In this document: piece after piece, positions 1-8,082 of the stretch
Layout of the letters: each line of letters starts with the position of its first letter
How positions within the stretch are numbered: the first letter of the stretch is position 1
Source: CAYMEV01 sp964431655 [NCBI: uncultured bacterium]
GTDB taxonomy: Bacteria > CAYMEV01
Reading direction: 5' to 3'
Assembly (NCBI GenBank): GCA_964431655.1
Contig: CAYSKJ010000053.1
Location: 1-19,004 of the forward strand
DNA: 19,004 nucleotides
Notes under the pieces: generated by a model
What the model saw: only the letters and a program-made list of their open reading frames with translations
What the model was told of the DNA's origin: nothing
Databases searched by the model: none
Position numbers and translations under genes: made by a program

Positions 1-905
1 AATTTATATATGTTAGATAATATATTCTCAGCCTGAATGAACTGCTGGAACTGGGAAGAGCTCTCGGTGGAAGCCTCGGAGAATGAAGAGGGCTGTCCCG
101 GGTCCTGGGCTGTTACGGTCACAACATTTGAGGAGCTTTGCTGTCTCAGAGGCGTATCCTGCTTGACAACCTCGGCAAAGTATGTGGTATCCTTATCAAA
201 AGCGATGGTTATTATTCTGGCATTCGGTTTCTGGTACAGGCATTCAATAGTTTTCCTGGCCGGGTTAATTTCATAGATAAGACCGTTATTGGAGGTACCT
301 GAATAAAAATACCGGTTTTGACGGTTATATTTTACCATGCTTCCGTTTATATCTGAGAGTGAGTACCTTTGCAGGGGTTCCCCTGCATTGTCAAGAATGC
401 TGATATAGCATGGATTGCCGGTGATTAATGCCAGCCCATGATCAGATGCTTCTATATCCCATATATACTTTGCCTTTGAGGAATAGAAAAGCTTAAATTC
501 TTTTCCTTCAAATACATATATTTCTCCATCAGGAATAATAGAGATATAGACTCTTTTTTCATGCACAGTCAGATCAGTGATTATACTGTTCGACTCCTCA
601 AATATAATTTCCATGGTTTTATTCTTTGTATTATAACGCATTACCTGCTGATTATTATATTTTACAAAATAAAGCCAGTCGTCCAGCACATCAAACCTGT
701 AGATCATATCCTCCACCTGGTCGATCATTCTCTCTGTCTTATAGGTCGGGTAAATCTCATTCCATTCATTGAAAGTAATGCTTGAATAGGACTTTGAAGC
801 AAGGAACTGATCCTTTGTAATATCGATATAAAAGGATGATGCAAGCATCAGGTTTACATTAATAAAAATTGCGGCAATTAAGATAGGAATCCGCCTGGTC
901 ATCAT
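1..905 (-). CDS. Secreted beta-propeller-like protein, partial (C-terminus beyond left edge)
   Basis: I translated an open frame of 301 codons that starts at tandem ATG ATG codons (905 and 902) and runs without a stop to the left edge. The start follows a strong Shine-Dalgarno (GGAGGT, 909-914); the second ATG has the better spacing. The N-terminus (MMTRRIPILIAAIFINVNLM, then LASS) looks like a signal peptide, so the protein is probably periplasmic or surface-exposed. The body has short beta-rich repeats such as RVYISIIPDGEIYVFEG, KYIWDIEASDHGLALITG and YFYSGTSNNGLIYEI, a pattern typical of WD40/NHL-like propeller blades. A Ser/Gln-rich stretch follows near the window edge. It begins 10 bases after the stop of the S55 peptidase homologue, so the two are surely cotranscribed and probably act together outside the cytoplasm. 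The family is not identified exactly and no enzymatic motif is visible. Confidence 0.8.
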   Translation of the reverse strand, partial: MMTRRIPILIAAIFINVNLMLASSFYIDITKDQFLASKSYSSITFNEWNEIYPTYKTERMIDQVEDMIYRFDVLDDWLYFVKYNNQQVMRYNTKNKTMEIIFEESNSIITDLTVHEKRVYISIIPDGEIYVFEGKEFKLFYSSKAKYIWDIEASDHGLALITGNPCYISILDNAGEPLQRYSLSDINGSMVKYNRQNRYFYSGTSNNGLIYEINPARKTIECLYQKPNARIITIAFDKDTTYFAEVVKQDTPLRQQSSSNVVTVTAQDPGQPSSFSEASTESSSQFQQFIQAENILSNIYK

Positions 906-915
906 AGTACCTCCA

Positions 916-2667
916 TTATCTATAGAATATTTCAACAGGAAAAAATTTACCACCGGAAACGGCAAAATCCATCTCCAGCACCGCCAGGTCCTGCAGAGAA
1001 AAATTGTGCTTATTCACAAGGCTCTGATCAAGGGCCATCATCTTTTCATAAAAAACAGGCAGATTATTAAGTTCCTGACCGTCAATGGAAAATGAAGGCG
1101 AGAAAGAATAAAGCATTATATATATCTTGTTTGCGCTGGGATATTCATTTATCAGCCTGAGGAGCTCTCCATAGCTCTTTGGACTGAACCTCTCAGGGTT
1201 TCGCATTAGCTCAAATATAATATAGGAGCGATAATCGCAGACAATTATCATAGCCCTGGAGTCCGGAAAATAGTCGGGTATGGTTATCTCAGATTTTAGG
1301 GCAATCTTATTATCACGGTTGGATGCTAAAAGCATATTAATATCTATTTTTTCGCCCTGCTTAGGAGACTTTGTTGAAATATTGCAGTTAATAAGGGAAT
1401 ACCTTTCTATCTCCTTCATGATTTTAACTCTTGCCTGAATTGATTCAAGGGGAAATTCCATAAACTCATTGAACAGAAGGATTGAAATGATATTGCTTAT
1501 CTCAGTGATATACTGGGAAAAGGAGCTGAAACCATCATATATATTCCTGAATCGCAGGACAGTATCCCCTGTTCCCCTGAATTCAACCTCAGCTTCGACA
1601 GACCTGGTCGTGAAGGTCCCTATATAGTTTTGTATTGAAGCAAAGGATGCATTCTGATACAAGCTTGGAACAGCGAGGGGAAAGCAGGCAAGATCAAAGT
1701 TGAAATCCCTGGAGCCCTTATCGGTTTCATAATTTATACCAAAAGGTATGAAATCAGGTTCTTTTCCAAGGGAAAACTTGATACCTGCCTCTGATTCGGC
1801 GTCCATGGTTCCAATAATGCTTATGTTTTCAGCAACCTTGAAACTTAGATTATTAGAAGGAACAGTATAGACCGTTTTTGCTTTTGTTATGGGGATATTT
1901 CGCGCTCCCAGTGAGAACACAGGGTGCCCCAGGGCATATGCAGTATTATCGGCCTCATTGACCAGGGTTATGGTCCCAAAAGCAGAGATTTCAAGGTCGC
2001 CTTTCATTAAAAGCACACCGAAGGTATCTCCCGGCTTTATATCAGCATTCTTCTGGAATACAAGTTCCCTTGATTTTGATGAGAGGGAAGGTATGTCAAT
2101 AGGTTTAAAGGATAGGGGGATTTCATTGAAAGATGTCATCCTCCCGCTCTGATAAATGCCTTTTACGGGCATTATGAACTGTGAATCCCGCTTAAAGTCA
2201 CTTTTAATAAGGAGTTCCCTGTCCAGGGACTCAATCGATATATTATCCAGCAGAAAAAGGTCCAAAGATTCTATTTCTCTGCATTGTTCAATAGTCTCCC
2301 TAATCAGAGTAACACCTGCCAGGTTTTCCCTTTGAAATGAGTATGTAAAGGCAATGGCTCCCAGCAGTTTATCCTCAAGATACACCGGCGAACCGCTCAT
2401 ACCCGCAGCTACACCATATTTTTCAATACGTTCGCCGAAAAGTCTCACAAGAAGATAAGTCTGATTAACAAGGTTTCCCTCCAGGATACCTATAACCTCA
2501 AGATCTATGCTTTCCTTCTCACCCCGGGCAATTTCAGTTACACAATAACCTTTAAGCCCGGGAGTTATATCCCCTTCATAGATGTTCAATCCCTGGCAGA
2601 GGATAATAAAAGGGCTTAATGCGCAAAGAAGCAAACTTAAAAACCTATTCATTTTCAATACTTTCAT
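916..2667 (-). CDS. Secreted SpoIVB-type (S55 family) peptidase homologue
   Basis: Predicted 583-residue exported protein. A hydrophobic segment at about residues 8-24 (FLSLLLCALSPFIILCQ) is a likely signal peptide. Residues 89-94 read GMSGSP, the signature around the catalytic serine (S91) of S55 peptidases. Residues 228-248 contain AFGT then ALGHPVF, matching the region around the SpoIVB catalytic histidine (H246 here). The two motifs occur in the opposite order from Bacillus SpoIVB, where the histidine precedes the serine. The aspartate of the SpoIVB triad is not evident: the equivalent stretch reads FGER. Activity is therefore uncertain. The last ~180 residues look like a separate beta-rich domain. 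Two starts are possible: residue 1 (2667, overlapping the glycosylase gene by 23 bases) or M6 (2652, overlap 8), which gives a cleaner signal peptide; neither has a strong ribosome site. In non-sporulating bacteria the role of this family is unknown to me. It is followed directly by a secreted propeller gene. Confidence 0.82.
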   Translation of the reverse strand: MKVLKMNRFLSLLLCALSPFIILCQGLNIYEGDITPGLKGYCVTEIARGEKESIDLEVIGILEGNLVNQTYLLVRLFGERIEKYGVAAGMSGSPVYLEDKLLGAIAFTYSFQRENLAGVTLIRETIEQCREIESLDLFLLDNISIESLDRELLIKSDFKRDSQFIMPVKGIYQSGRMTSFNEIPLSFKPIDIPSLSSKSRELVFQKNADIKPGDTFGVLLMKGDLEISAFGTITLVNEADNTAYALGHPVFSLGARNIPITKAKTVYTVPSNNLSFKVAENISIIGTMDAESEAGIKFSLGKEPDFIPFGINYETDKGSRDFNFDLACFPLAVPSLYQNASFASIQNYIGTFTTRSVEAEVEFRGTGDTVLRFRNIYDGFSSFSQYITEISNIISILLFNEFMEFPLESIQARVKIMKEIERYSLINCNISTKSPKQGEKIDINMLLASNRDNKIALKSEITIPDYFPDSRAMIIVCDYRSYIIFELMRNPERFSPKSYGELLRLINEYPSANKIYIMLYSFSPSFSIDGQELNNLPVFYEKMMALDQSLVNKHNFSLQDLAVLEMDFAVSGGKFFPVEIFYR

Positions 2668-3331
2668 TGTTTATTTTGAGATATTTCATTATTTCTTTCA
2701 TGTCGTCCCATACTGCTGCTCTTGTTTCCCTGGTATAATTCCTCAGCAGATAGGATGGGTGAAAAGTGGGCATCATTTTAATTCCCTTGTATTCGTACCA
2801 TTTTCCCCTGTTTTTTGTTATTGGCAATTTTTTACCTGCAAGAACATTAAAGGCTACGGCTCCCAGAACGCAAATTACCTTCGGCCTTATAATGCTTATC
2901 TGTTTTTCCAGGAATGGAAGACATTTTTCTATCTCCTCCTCGCTGGGATTCCTGTTTCCCGGGGGTCTGCATTTAACAATATTGGCAATATATATCTTTG
3001 TCCTGTCAAGATTCATGGCTGTTATAATCTTATCGAGCAACTGGCCTGACCTGCCTACAAAAGGCAGTCCCTGCAAATCCTCCTCCTCTCCTGGCCCTTC
3101 CCCTATGAACATAAGGTCTGTATCGGGATTGCCCTGTCCGAATACCATGTTTTTCCTGCCATTAAAAAGGGAACACCTTCTGCAATCCCGCATTGAATTA
3201 AAAAGCTCTTCCAGTAGTTCTGAACCGGCTTTGCCAGACCCCCGCCCTGTCTGTTCCTGCGGAAAGAAATCTATGCCAAGGTCCTGCAGATAGAGGACAT
3301 GGGTTTTAATATATTGTAAAAGGCTATCCAA
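2645..3331 (-). CDS. Uracil-DNA glycosylase, family 4 (iron-sulfur type)
   Basis: Removes uracil from DNA as the first step of base excision repair. The 228-residue protein has the family-4 marks: GEGPGEEED at residues 77-85 (motif 1, water activation and uracil binding), HPSYLL at 191-196 (motif 2), and four cysteines able to bind a 4Fe-4S cluster (C50, C53, C121, C137). The phrase NIVKCRPPGNRNP around C121 is typical. The only in-frame start after the rpoZ stop is TTG at 3331, with no good Shine-Dalgarno; the next Met is residue 47, too far in because it lies just before the first cysteine pair. The N-terminal ~40 residues are variable in this family. It lies 15 bases after rpoZ and its end overlaps the S55 gene, so translation is probably coupled. 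The assignment is firm; the start is less so. Confidence 0.93.
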   Translation of the reverse strand: MDSLLQYIKTHVLYLQDLGIDFFPQEQTGRGSGKAGSELLEELFNSMRDCRRCSLFNGRKNMVFGQGNPDTDLMFIGEGPGEEEDLQGLPFVGRSGQLLDKIITAMNLDRTKIYIANIVKCRPPGNRNPSEEEIEKCLPFLEKQISIIRPKVICVLGAVAFNVLAGKKLPITKNRGKWYEYKGIKMMPTFHPSYLLRNYTRETRAAVWDDMKEIMKYLKINNESIENE

Positions 3332-3346
3332 TCTACCGGGACAGGC

Positions 3347-3565
3347 TTACTTTTTTGCTTTGCTTTCAGGCTCTTTTACCGTAACTTCACCCTTTGCTAT
3401 TTCCCTGGCTGAACGGGTTATGACATGCTCATCATTACCCTCGATATATCTGCCTTTGTACTCTCTCAGCATCTTTGCCCTTTTGCTGAGCATTATAACC
3501 AGTTTAAACTTTGATTGTATTTTTTCCATTGCATTCTCAATATGAATCATATTCCTGCTTGGCAT
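3347..3565 (-). CDS. rpoZ: RNA polymerase omega subunit
   Basis: Small (72-residue) subunit that helps fold and assemble the beta-prime subunit of RNA polymerase. The sequence fits the omega pattern: an N-terminal helix with IENAMEKI, then FKLVIMLSKRAKMLRE, and a central ITRSAREIAKGEV matching the conserved ALREIAEG-like helix. The last ~15 residues are a charged Lys/Glu tail. ATG at 3565 follows AAGGAG at good spacing, overlapping the gmk stop region. Position immediately after gmk is the same as in many bacteria (gmk-rpoZ), which supports the call despite the short length. Confidence 0.9.
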   Translation of the reverse strand: MPSRNMIHIENAMEKIQSKFKLVIMLSKRAKMLREYKGRYIEGNDEHVITRSAREIAKGEVTVKEPESKAKK

Positions 3566-3569
3566 GCTT

Positions 3570-4199
3570 TTAAACTCCTTTTTTGAACATAATTTCTATC
3601 CTGCTGTTTCTGCACCTTTCAGCCTTTAATATGGCAACAGCATTTGTTATTGAATCCTCAATTTCATCATTTATTATTATATAATCGTAATTTTTGGCTT
3701 CTGAGATCTCTTTTTCGGCCTGCACCAGCCTTATTCTCAAATCAATGTCGTCAATACCCCTTTTCCTGAGCCTGTCCTCCAGTGCATGAAGAGATGGAGG
3801 CATAATGAAAAGTGTTATAGCCTCTGGATACAGGCTCTTAATCCTGTTGCTCCCTTTGACATCCACATCCATTAAAAGATCATAACCCCCGGAAAAGCAC
3901 TTCTCTATCTCTTCCCTGGTTGTCCCGTAAAAATTCTGATGAACCTCTGCCCATTCGACGAACTTATCATATTTCATAAGCTCAAAGAACTTTTCCCGAT
4001 TGGTAAAGTGGTAATCCCTGCCATCCTTTTCATTCTTCCTGATGGGCCTTGTCGTATAGGAGACAGAAAACCTAAGATCATTTTTTATCTGTTTGAAAAT
4101 ACCGTCTTTTATAGTATTCTTGCCGACACCCGATGGCCCTGAAATGACCATCAGCATGCCTTTCCTTCTTATTTCTATCCTTATGTCCTGGCTATTCAT
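3570..4199 (-). CDS. gmk: Guanylate kinase
   Basis: Phosphorylates GMP to GDP with ATP, a step in GTP/dGTP supply. The P-loop reads GPSGVGKNT (residues 21-29). GMP-binding motifs follow: YTTRPIRKNEKDGRDYHF, FVEWAEVHQNFYGTTREEIE and DVDVKGSNRIK, then IMPPSLHALEDRLRKRG in the lid region. Where most guanylate kinases have Ser or Gly after the P-loop lysine, this one has Asn (N28), followed by Thr. The start is ambiguous: ATG at 4199 gives 209 residues with a weak ribosome site, while ATG at 4157 (M15) is preceded by AGAAGGAAAGGC, a much better site, and gives a 195-residue enzyme starting very close to the P-loop. The gene sits between remA and rpoZ, the order also known in Bacillus. Confidence 0.95.
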   Translation of the reverse strand: MNSQDIRIEIRRKGMLMVISGPSGVGKNTIKDGIFKQIKNDLRFSVSYTTRPIRKNEKDGRDYHFTNREKFFELMKYDKFVEWAEVHQNFYGTTREEIEKCFSGGYDLLMDVDVKGSNRIKSLYPEAITLFIMPPSLHALEDRLRKRGIDDIDLRIRLVQAEKEISEAKNYDYIIINDEIEDSITNAVAILKAERCRNSRIEIMFKKGV

Positions 4200-4210
4200 A
4201 ATAATTTTTT

Positions 4211-4459
4211 CTATTCATGAAATCTGTCAATCAATGTCTCAAATGAAATCCCTGAAAGAAGAACATAACTCTCTGTTACAATAATAGCCCTGGTTTTTCT
4301 TCCATGGGTTACATCTATAATCCTGTTATCTTTCTTTAATTCATCCCTGAATCTTACTATTGGCGCTGATTTAGGGTTAAGCACTGCTATGATCTTATCC
4401 TTGGAGACTGCATTGCCGAATCCTATTGGCAATAATCCCTTGTTTTCCTTACTCGACAT
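4211..4459 (-). CDS. remA: RemA/DUF370-family regulatory protein
   Basis: 82-residue protein of the RemA (DUF370, extracellular matrix regulatory) family. Diagnostic segments are LLPIGFGNAVSKDKIIAVLNP, SAPIVRFRDELKKDNRIIDV and THGRKTRAIIVTESYVLLSG, close to the family pattern IGFGN..., SAPI+R and GR+TRA. In Bacillus subtilis RemA binds DNA as a higher-order oligomer and activates biofilm matrix genes; its role in diderms is not known to me. ATG at 4459 overlaps the last 11 bases of yicC, suggesting translational coupling. The yicC-remA-gmk-rpoZ order supports orthology. Confidence 0.92.
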   Translation of the reverse strand: MSSKENKGLLPIGFGNAVSKDKIIAVLNPKSAPIVRFRDELKKDNRIIDVTHGRKTRAIIVTESYVLLSGISFETLIDRFHE

Positions 4460-5330
4460 TATTTACCTGTTCCCTGATCCTCTCTGTTTCAATCTTTATC
4501 CTTAATCCCTCATTCTTAATTTCCATATCGGTTGTCTTTGAACATATGGTGTTCGCTTCCCTTAGTATTTCCTGCAGGATGAATGTTATTGCCTTTCCCA
4601 TGGGTTTGTCAAGATTAATATAATCATTTATAGCCTTTATGTGGGAGCGGATCCTTACAAGCTCTTCCTTTATGTCATATTTCAGAAGATAATATAAAAC
4701 TTCCTGTTCAAACCTCTCTGCATCGAGATTCAATTCCTTTTCCAGATCCAAAGACAGTTCGATAAGCTTCTCCCGGACCTTTTCCCTTACAGAGTCATTT
4801 GCTCCGCGGTTTAATTTTTCAATTTCTGAGACAGAATGTTCTATCAGGGTCAATCTTTTTTTTATATCAGTCTCGAGGTTTTCGGCTTCTCTTCTCCTGG
4901 ACTGTTCAAATACTTCCATTATTTCAGTAATTTTTGGCCAGAATATTTCATCAAGGCTATTTTCATCAATAGTACGGTATGTCTCTTTGAAAATAAACCG
5001 CATCTTTAAAACATCACTGAGGGTTATTTCCCTCTGCGAACCGATAGCACTCTTAATACTGGTTAGAATGGAGATTGCATCATTGAGCCTTGCAGCATCT
5101 ACAATTATATCCTTTTCACCGCAATTCTCATCGCTCAGGTTAAACAAGACCTTGCCCCTGACAATATAACCGGAAATAAAACTCTTTAATTTCATCTCCA
5201 GATAATCAAGGCAATCCGGCAATTTAATAAATATCTCAAGGTTCTTTGAATTATAGGACTTTATTTCAAGTTTAAGATTCAATGGCCCTGTATTGAATTC
5301 ATCCCGGGCATATCCCGTCATCGATTTCAT
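4449..5330 (-). CDS. yicC: YicC family endoribonuclease-like protein
   Basis: 293-residue YicC-family protein. The N-terminus MKSMTGYARDEF and the early EIKSYNSKNLEIFIKLP are characteristic (MxSMTGFGR..., VRSVNHRYLE...). The C-terminus REANTICSKTTDMEIKN with EKIRE/REQVNNVE-like ending matches the conserved DUF1732 tail, where family members end in REQ(I/V)QN(I/V)E. E. coli YicC is an endoribonuclease linked to small-RNA turnover; the activity here is inferred from family membership. ATG at 5330 has a clear AAGGAG ribosome site that lies inside the last codons of rsmE, 3 bases of intergenic space separating the two genes. It overlaps remA by 11 bases. Confidence 0.94.
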   Translation of the reverse strand: MKSMTGYARDEFNTGPLNLKLEIKSYNSKNLEIFIKLPDCLDYLEMKLKSFISGYIVRGKVLFNLSDENCGEKDIIVDAARLNDAISILTSIKSAIGSQREITLSDVLKMRFIFKETYRTIDENSLDEIFWPKITEIMEVFEQSRRREAENLETDIKKRLTLIEHSVSEIEKLNRGANDSVREKVREKLIELSLDLEKELNLDAERFEQEVLYYLLKYDIKEELVRIRSHIKAINDYINLDKPMGKAITFILQEILREANTICSKTTDMEIKNEGLRIKIETERIREQVNNVE

Positions 5331-5333
5331 ATA

Positions 5334-6074
5334 TTATCTCCTTAAAAATTCAATAATCCCGCACATAAGCATGGCAGCCGTTTCTGTCCTAAGCTGCATG
5401 TCTGATATGCTTACAGATTTATAACCCATTTTGTTTATTATCTGCTTTTCCCTTTGCGAAAAACCCCCTTCAGGCCCGGTTATAAAACGCAAATTACCTG
5501 CAATTCTGGACTCCAGAGATGCCTCTCCAATGTCCAGAAGTATTTTCTCAGCAGAATTATCCTGCTCCTTTTCCAATACTGCCTCCAGTTCATCAGGATC
5601 TGCCACAATGGGAAATGTAGCTCTTTTTGACTGTTTAACCGCTGACAGGATAATGCTTTCCCATCTCTGCATCATCCTTCTGGTCAGGGAGTTTTTACTG
5701 AATGATCCCTGAAGGGGATAATAGGGTATTATTCTGTCAATTCCCAGTTCTGTGAGCTTCTCAAGGAGAAGTTCAAACCTGGATTTTTTTATGACTGGAA
5801 TGACTGCAAAGGTTTGGTATTCTTTACTTTTTTCCGGCTCCTGAATCTCCAGAATGCTTACCTCAACATCCTTTTTACATCCGACTATTCTTGAAACATA
5901 GTAATGGCCGTCACCGTTGACCAGCCTTATAAGGTCTCCCTTTTTAAGCCTCAGGGATTTTACCAGGTGTTTGGATTCATCCTCTGAAAGCATGACAGAT
6001 TTTCCAGGGTGCAAATCTCTATCGAATGCAATGAAATGATGGATTATCTTTTCTCTATGCAGAAAGCCAGCCAT
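5334..6074 (-). CDS. rsmE: 16S rRNA m3U1498 methyltransferase RsmE
   Basis: Methylates N3 of U1498 in 16S rRNA using SAM; a SPOUT-fold enzyme of 246 residues. Features: N-terminal PUA-like domain with HLVKSLRLKKGDLIRLVNGDG (residues 36-56), EKLTELGIDRIIP (105-117), KQSKRATFP (147-155), GPEGGFS (200-206) and LRTETA (228-233), the last two forming the knotted SAM site. The usual EQS before R is KQS here. ATG at 6074 overlaps the end of prmA by 31 bases and is the only reasonable start. prmA-rsmE after dnaJ is the same order as yqeT-yqeU in the Bacillus dnaK operon. Confidence 0.95.
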   Translation of the reverse strand: MAGFLHREKIIHHFIAFDRDLHPGKSVMLSEDESKHLVKSLRLKKGDLIRLVNGDGHYYVSRIVGCKKDVEVSILEIQEPEKSKEYQTFAVIPVIKKSRFELLLEKLTELGIDRIIPYYPLQGSFSKNSLTRRMMQRWESIILSAVKQSKRATFPIVADPDELEAVLEKEQDNSAEKILLDIGEASLESRIAGNLRFITGPEGGFSQREKQIINKMGYKSVSISDMQLRTETAAMLMCGIIEFLRR

Positions 6075-6934
6075 TCTCCATTTGAAGCCGAGGTCCTGAT
6101 CTTAAGGGCAAAATCAAGAACCTGCTTTTCAAACTCCTGTTTTTCGCTGTTCTGGATTCCGGACACTAACAGCTTTGAATTAAGGGGCATCTCATCCAGA
6201 TGCCTGAAAAGAAATTCTGAAACTATGCTGTAGTCAATATTCATAAAATACTTGTATATATGGCGAATTTTTGCTGGTAATCTTAAAATATCGGCTTTTA
6301 TTAAAAAAATGCTGTCCTGAAGTCCGTTCAGCAATATGTTTTTCCTGGCATTAATGACTGAGGAGCTGTCCCTTTCCATGGCAACAAGGCTCTGAGCCTT
6401 CATCCTGCAGGCGAACAGCGAAAGCAGTGAACTTCCAGAGCCGAGGTCAAATACAAACCTGTCATTCAAATAATCATCCTGAGTTATCAGAAAACATATG
6501 CTTCTGGTGGTAAAATGCTGGCCTGTGCCAAAACCCATCCCTGGTTCTATTTTTATGGTATCGGGACCCTGATCGGATTCATCCCAGTCAGGCACCACAT
6601 AAATATTCCCGGCAAGCTCTGTTTTTACGAAGCTTTCCCTAAATAGCCTTCCCCAGTCTTGAGTTTTTTTTTCCATAATAGTAAAATCCGATATAATGCC
6701 CAGATCATTAAATAATCTCGCCATCTCTTCTTTCTGCTTTTCTTCAATAAAACGGCCTGAAAGAAAACACTCGATCAACATATAGGGCTGCCCATCGGTT
6801 ATCACATTATAATCATCGGCATCCCGCTTATATGCAAACCTTTCAAAACCCAGGGGATAAAGACAGTTCAGGAGCGCTTCCTCTTTATCCCTGGGGACCT
6901 GCAGTTCTATGTAAGGATAGCTGTCCTGCATCAC
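6044..6934 (-). CDS. prmA: Ribosomal protein L11 methyltransferase PrmA (divergent)
   Basis: SAM-dependent methyltransferase predicted to trimethylate ribosomal protein L11. The PrmA-specific block EPGMGFGTGQHFTT is at residues 130-143, the tryptophan motif TQDWGRLFRESF at 91-102, and the SAM-binding motif at 163-169 reads DLGSGSS where relatives have D(V/L)GCGSG. MERD (186-189) is the acidic ribose-binding position and MNI (231-233) corresponds to the conserved AN(I/L) segment. The C-terminus ASNGEWLAFCIEKR fits the usual EEW-type ending. The protein is recognisable but more diverged than its neighbours, and a different methylation substrate cannot be excluded. The longest start is GTG at 6934, directly followed by ATG at 6931, the more probable start; it begins 4 to 7 bases after the dnaJ stop. 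Confidence 0.85.
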   Translation of the reverse strand: MMQDSYPYIELQVPRDKEEALLNCLYPLGFERFAYKRDADDYNVITDGQPYMLIECFLSGRFIEEKQKEEMARLFNDLGIISDFTIMEKKTQDWGRLFRESFVKTELAGNIYVVPDWDESDQGPDTIKIEPGMGFGTGQHFTTRSICFLITQDDYLNDRFVFDLGSGSSLLSLFACRMKAQSLVAMERDSSSVINARKNILLNGLQDSIFLIKADILRLPAKIRHIYKYFMNIDYSIVSEFLFRHLDEMPLNSKLLVSGIQNSEKQEFEKQVLDFALKIRTSASNGEWLAFCIEKR

Positions 6935-6938
6935 TGAA

Positions 6939-8042
6939 TCAGGATATCCACTCCTTTATGGTATCAAAAATACCGCTCTTTTTTACGCTGGAATAATTGC
7001 TTTCACCAAGGGACTTTTCAAGCTGGATCATAAGCTCTTTCTGGGCATCGGTAAGTTTTCTGGGAACAGCAACATTCACTTCAACAATCTGATTACCCTT
7101 TTTCCCGGTCTTCAAATCCTTGATCCCTTCACCCTTAAGAACAATCCTTTCCCCGTTCTGAGTCCCTTCAGGTACGGTAACAGCTTTCCTCCCCCTTATG
7201 GTTGAAACTTCAATTACAGAACCGAGAGCAGCCTGGGTTATGGTAACAGGGATATTTATGTGGATATCACTGCCATCCCTCTTAAAAAACGGGTGGTCTT
7301 TCACATAGATAAATACGTAGAGGTCTCCTGGTTCTCCTCCATTCTCGCCTCTTTCCCCCTCATGAGCAAGCCTTATTCTGTTTCCGTTTGAAATACCTTC
7401 CGGAATATCAATCTTCAGCTTTTTCTTGATCCTGTATTTACCTGTACCGCTGCAGTTTTTACAGGGATTTGATATTATATAGCCGGTCCCTTTACACCTG
7501 TTGCATGCGCTTTGAATTACCATGAAAAAACCCTGGTTATAGCCAACCCTTCCGCTCCCACCGCAAGTCGGGCATGTTTTCCTGTCAGCGCTATCCTTAA
7601 AGCCCTTGCCATGACATTCCAGGCAATCATCTATCCTTTCAATGTCAACCACCCTGCTTGTTCCAAAACAGGCTTCCTCGAAGCTGATTTCCATATCATA
7701 CCTCAGGTCGGCTCCCCTTCTGGAAACCCTGTAGTTCCCCTGGCTACGGCTCCCGAACATATCTCCGAAAAAGTCGAATATATCCTCAAAACCCCGGTTG
7801 AAGCCCCCATGATTTATACTGGAGGGATCCATCCCTGTTGAATCATAATAGGATCTTTTTTCAGGGTCTGATAAAATTTCATAAGCCCTCTGTATCTCTT
7901 TGAATTTTTCTTCTGCGGCCTGGTCGCCTGGATTCTTATCCGGGTGGTATTTTAAGGCAAGACGCCTGAATGCTTTCTTTATTTCCCCCTGGGAAGCCCC
8001 TCTTTCTACTTCCAGGATATCATAATAATCTCTACTGCTCAT
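6939..8042 (-). CDS. dnaJ: Chaperone protein DnaJ (type I Hsp40)
   Basis: Co-chaperone that delivers unfolded substrates to DnaK and stimulates its ATPase. The J domain occupies residues 1-70 with HPD at 33-35. A short Gly/Phe region (about 79-100, [18 protein letters not shown]) follows. The zinc-finger domain has four CxxCxGxG repeats: C140/C143, C157/C160, C180/C183 and C194/C197, all intact. The C-terminal substrate-binding domains contain [19 protein letters not shown] and a typical [17 protein letters not shown]. Length 367 is normal. ATG at 8042 follows a TAGGAG site within the 40-base gap after dnaK. Confidence 0.98.
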   Translation of the reverse strand: MSSRDYYDILEVERGASQGEIKKAFRRLALKYHPDKNPGDQAAEEKFKEIQRAYEILSDPEKRSYYDSTGMDPSSINHGGFNRGFEDIFDFFGDMFGSRSQGNYRVSRRGADLRYDMEISFEEACFGTSRVVDIERIDDCLECHGKGFKDSADRKTCPTCGGSGRVGYNQGFFMVIQSACNRCKGTGYIISNPCKNCSGTGKYRIKKKLKIDIPEGISNGNRIRLAHEGERGENGGEPGDLYVFIYVKDHPFFKRDGSDIHINIPVTITQAALGSVIEVSTIRGRKAVTVPEGTQNGERIVLKGEGIKDLKTGKKGNQIVEVNVAVPRKLTDAQKELMIQLEKSLGESNYSSVKKSGIFDTIKEWIS

Positions 8043-8082
8043 AAGATAAAACTCCTAACTGGAAAATACTAATCCCTTTTCT

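Noticed and set aside
37-785. Short plus-strand open frames (about 60-80 codons) in the first 800 bases
   Set aside because: They lie antisense to the longer minus-strand frame open from 905 to the edge, which has a signal peptide and a strong ribosome site.
2582-3293. Two overlapping plus-strand frames antisense to the uracil-DNA glycosylase gene
   Set aside because: The minus-strand gene has all family-4 motifs; the antisense frames resemble nothing and overlap each other.
8043-8082. Terminator or separate promoter between dnaK and dnaJ
   Set aside because: The 40 bases contain only an ordinary ribosome site; no hairpin or -35/-10 pair was found.
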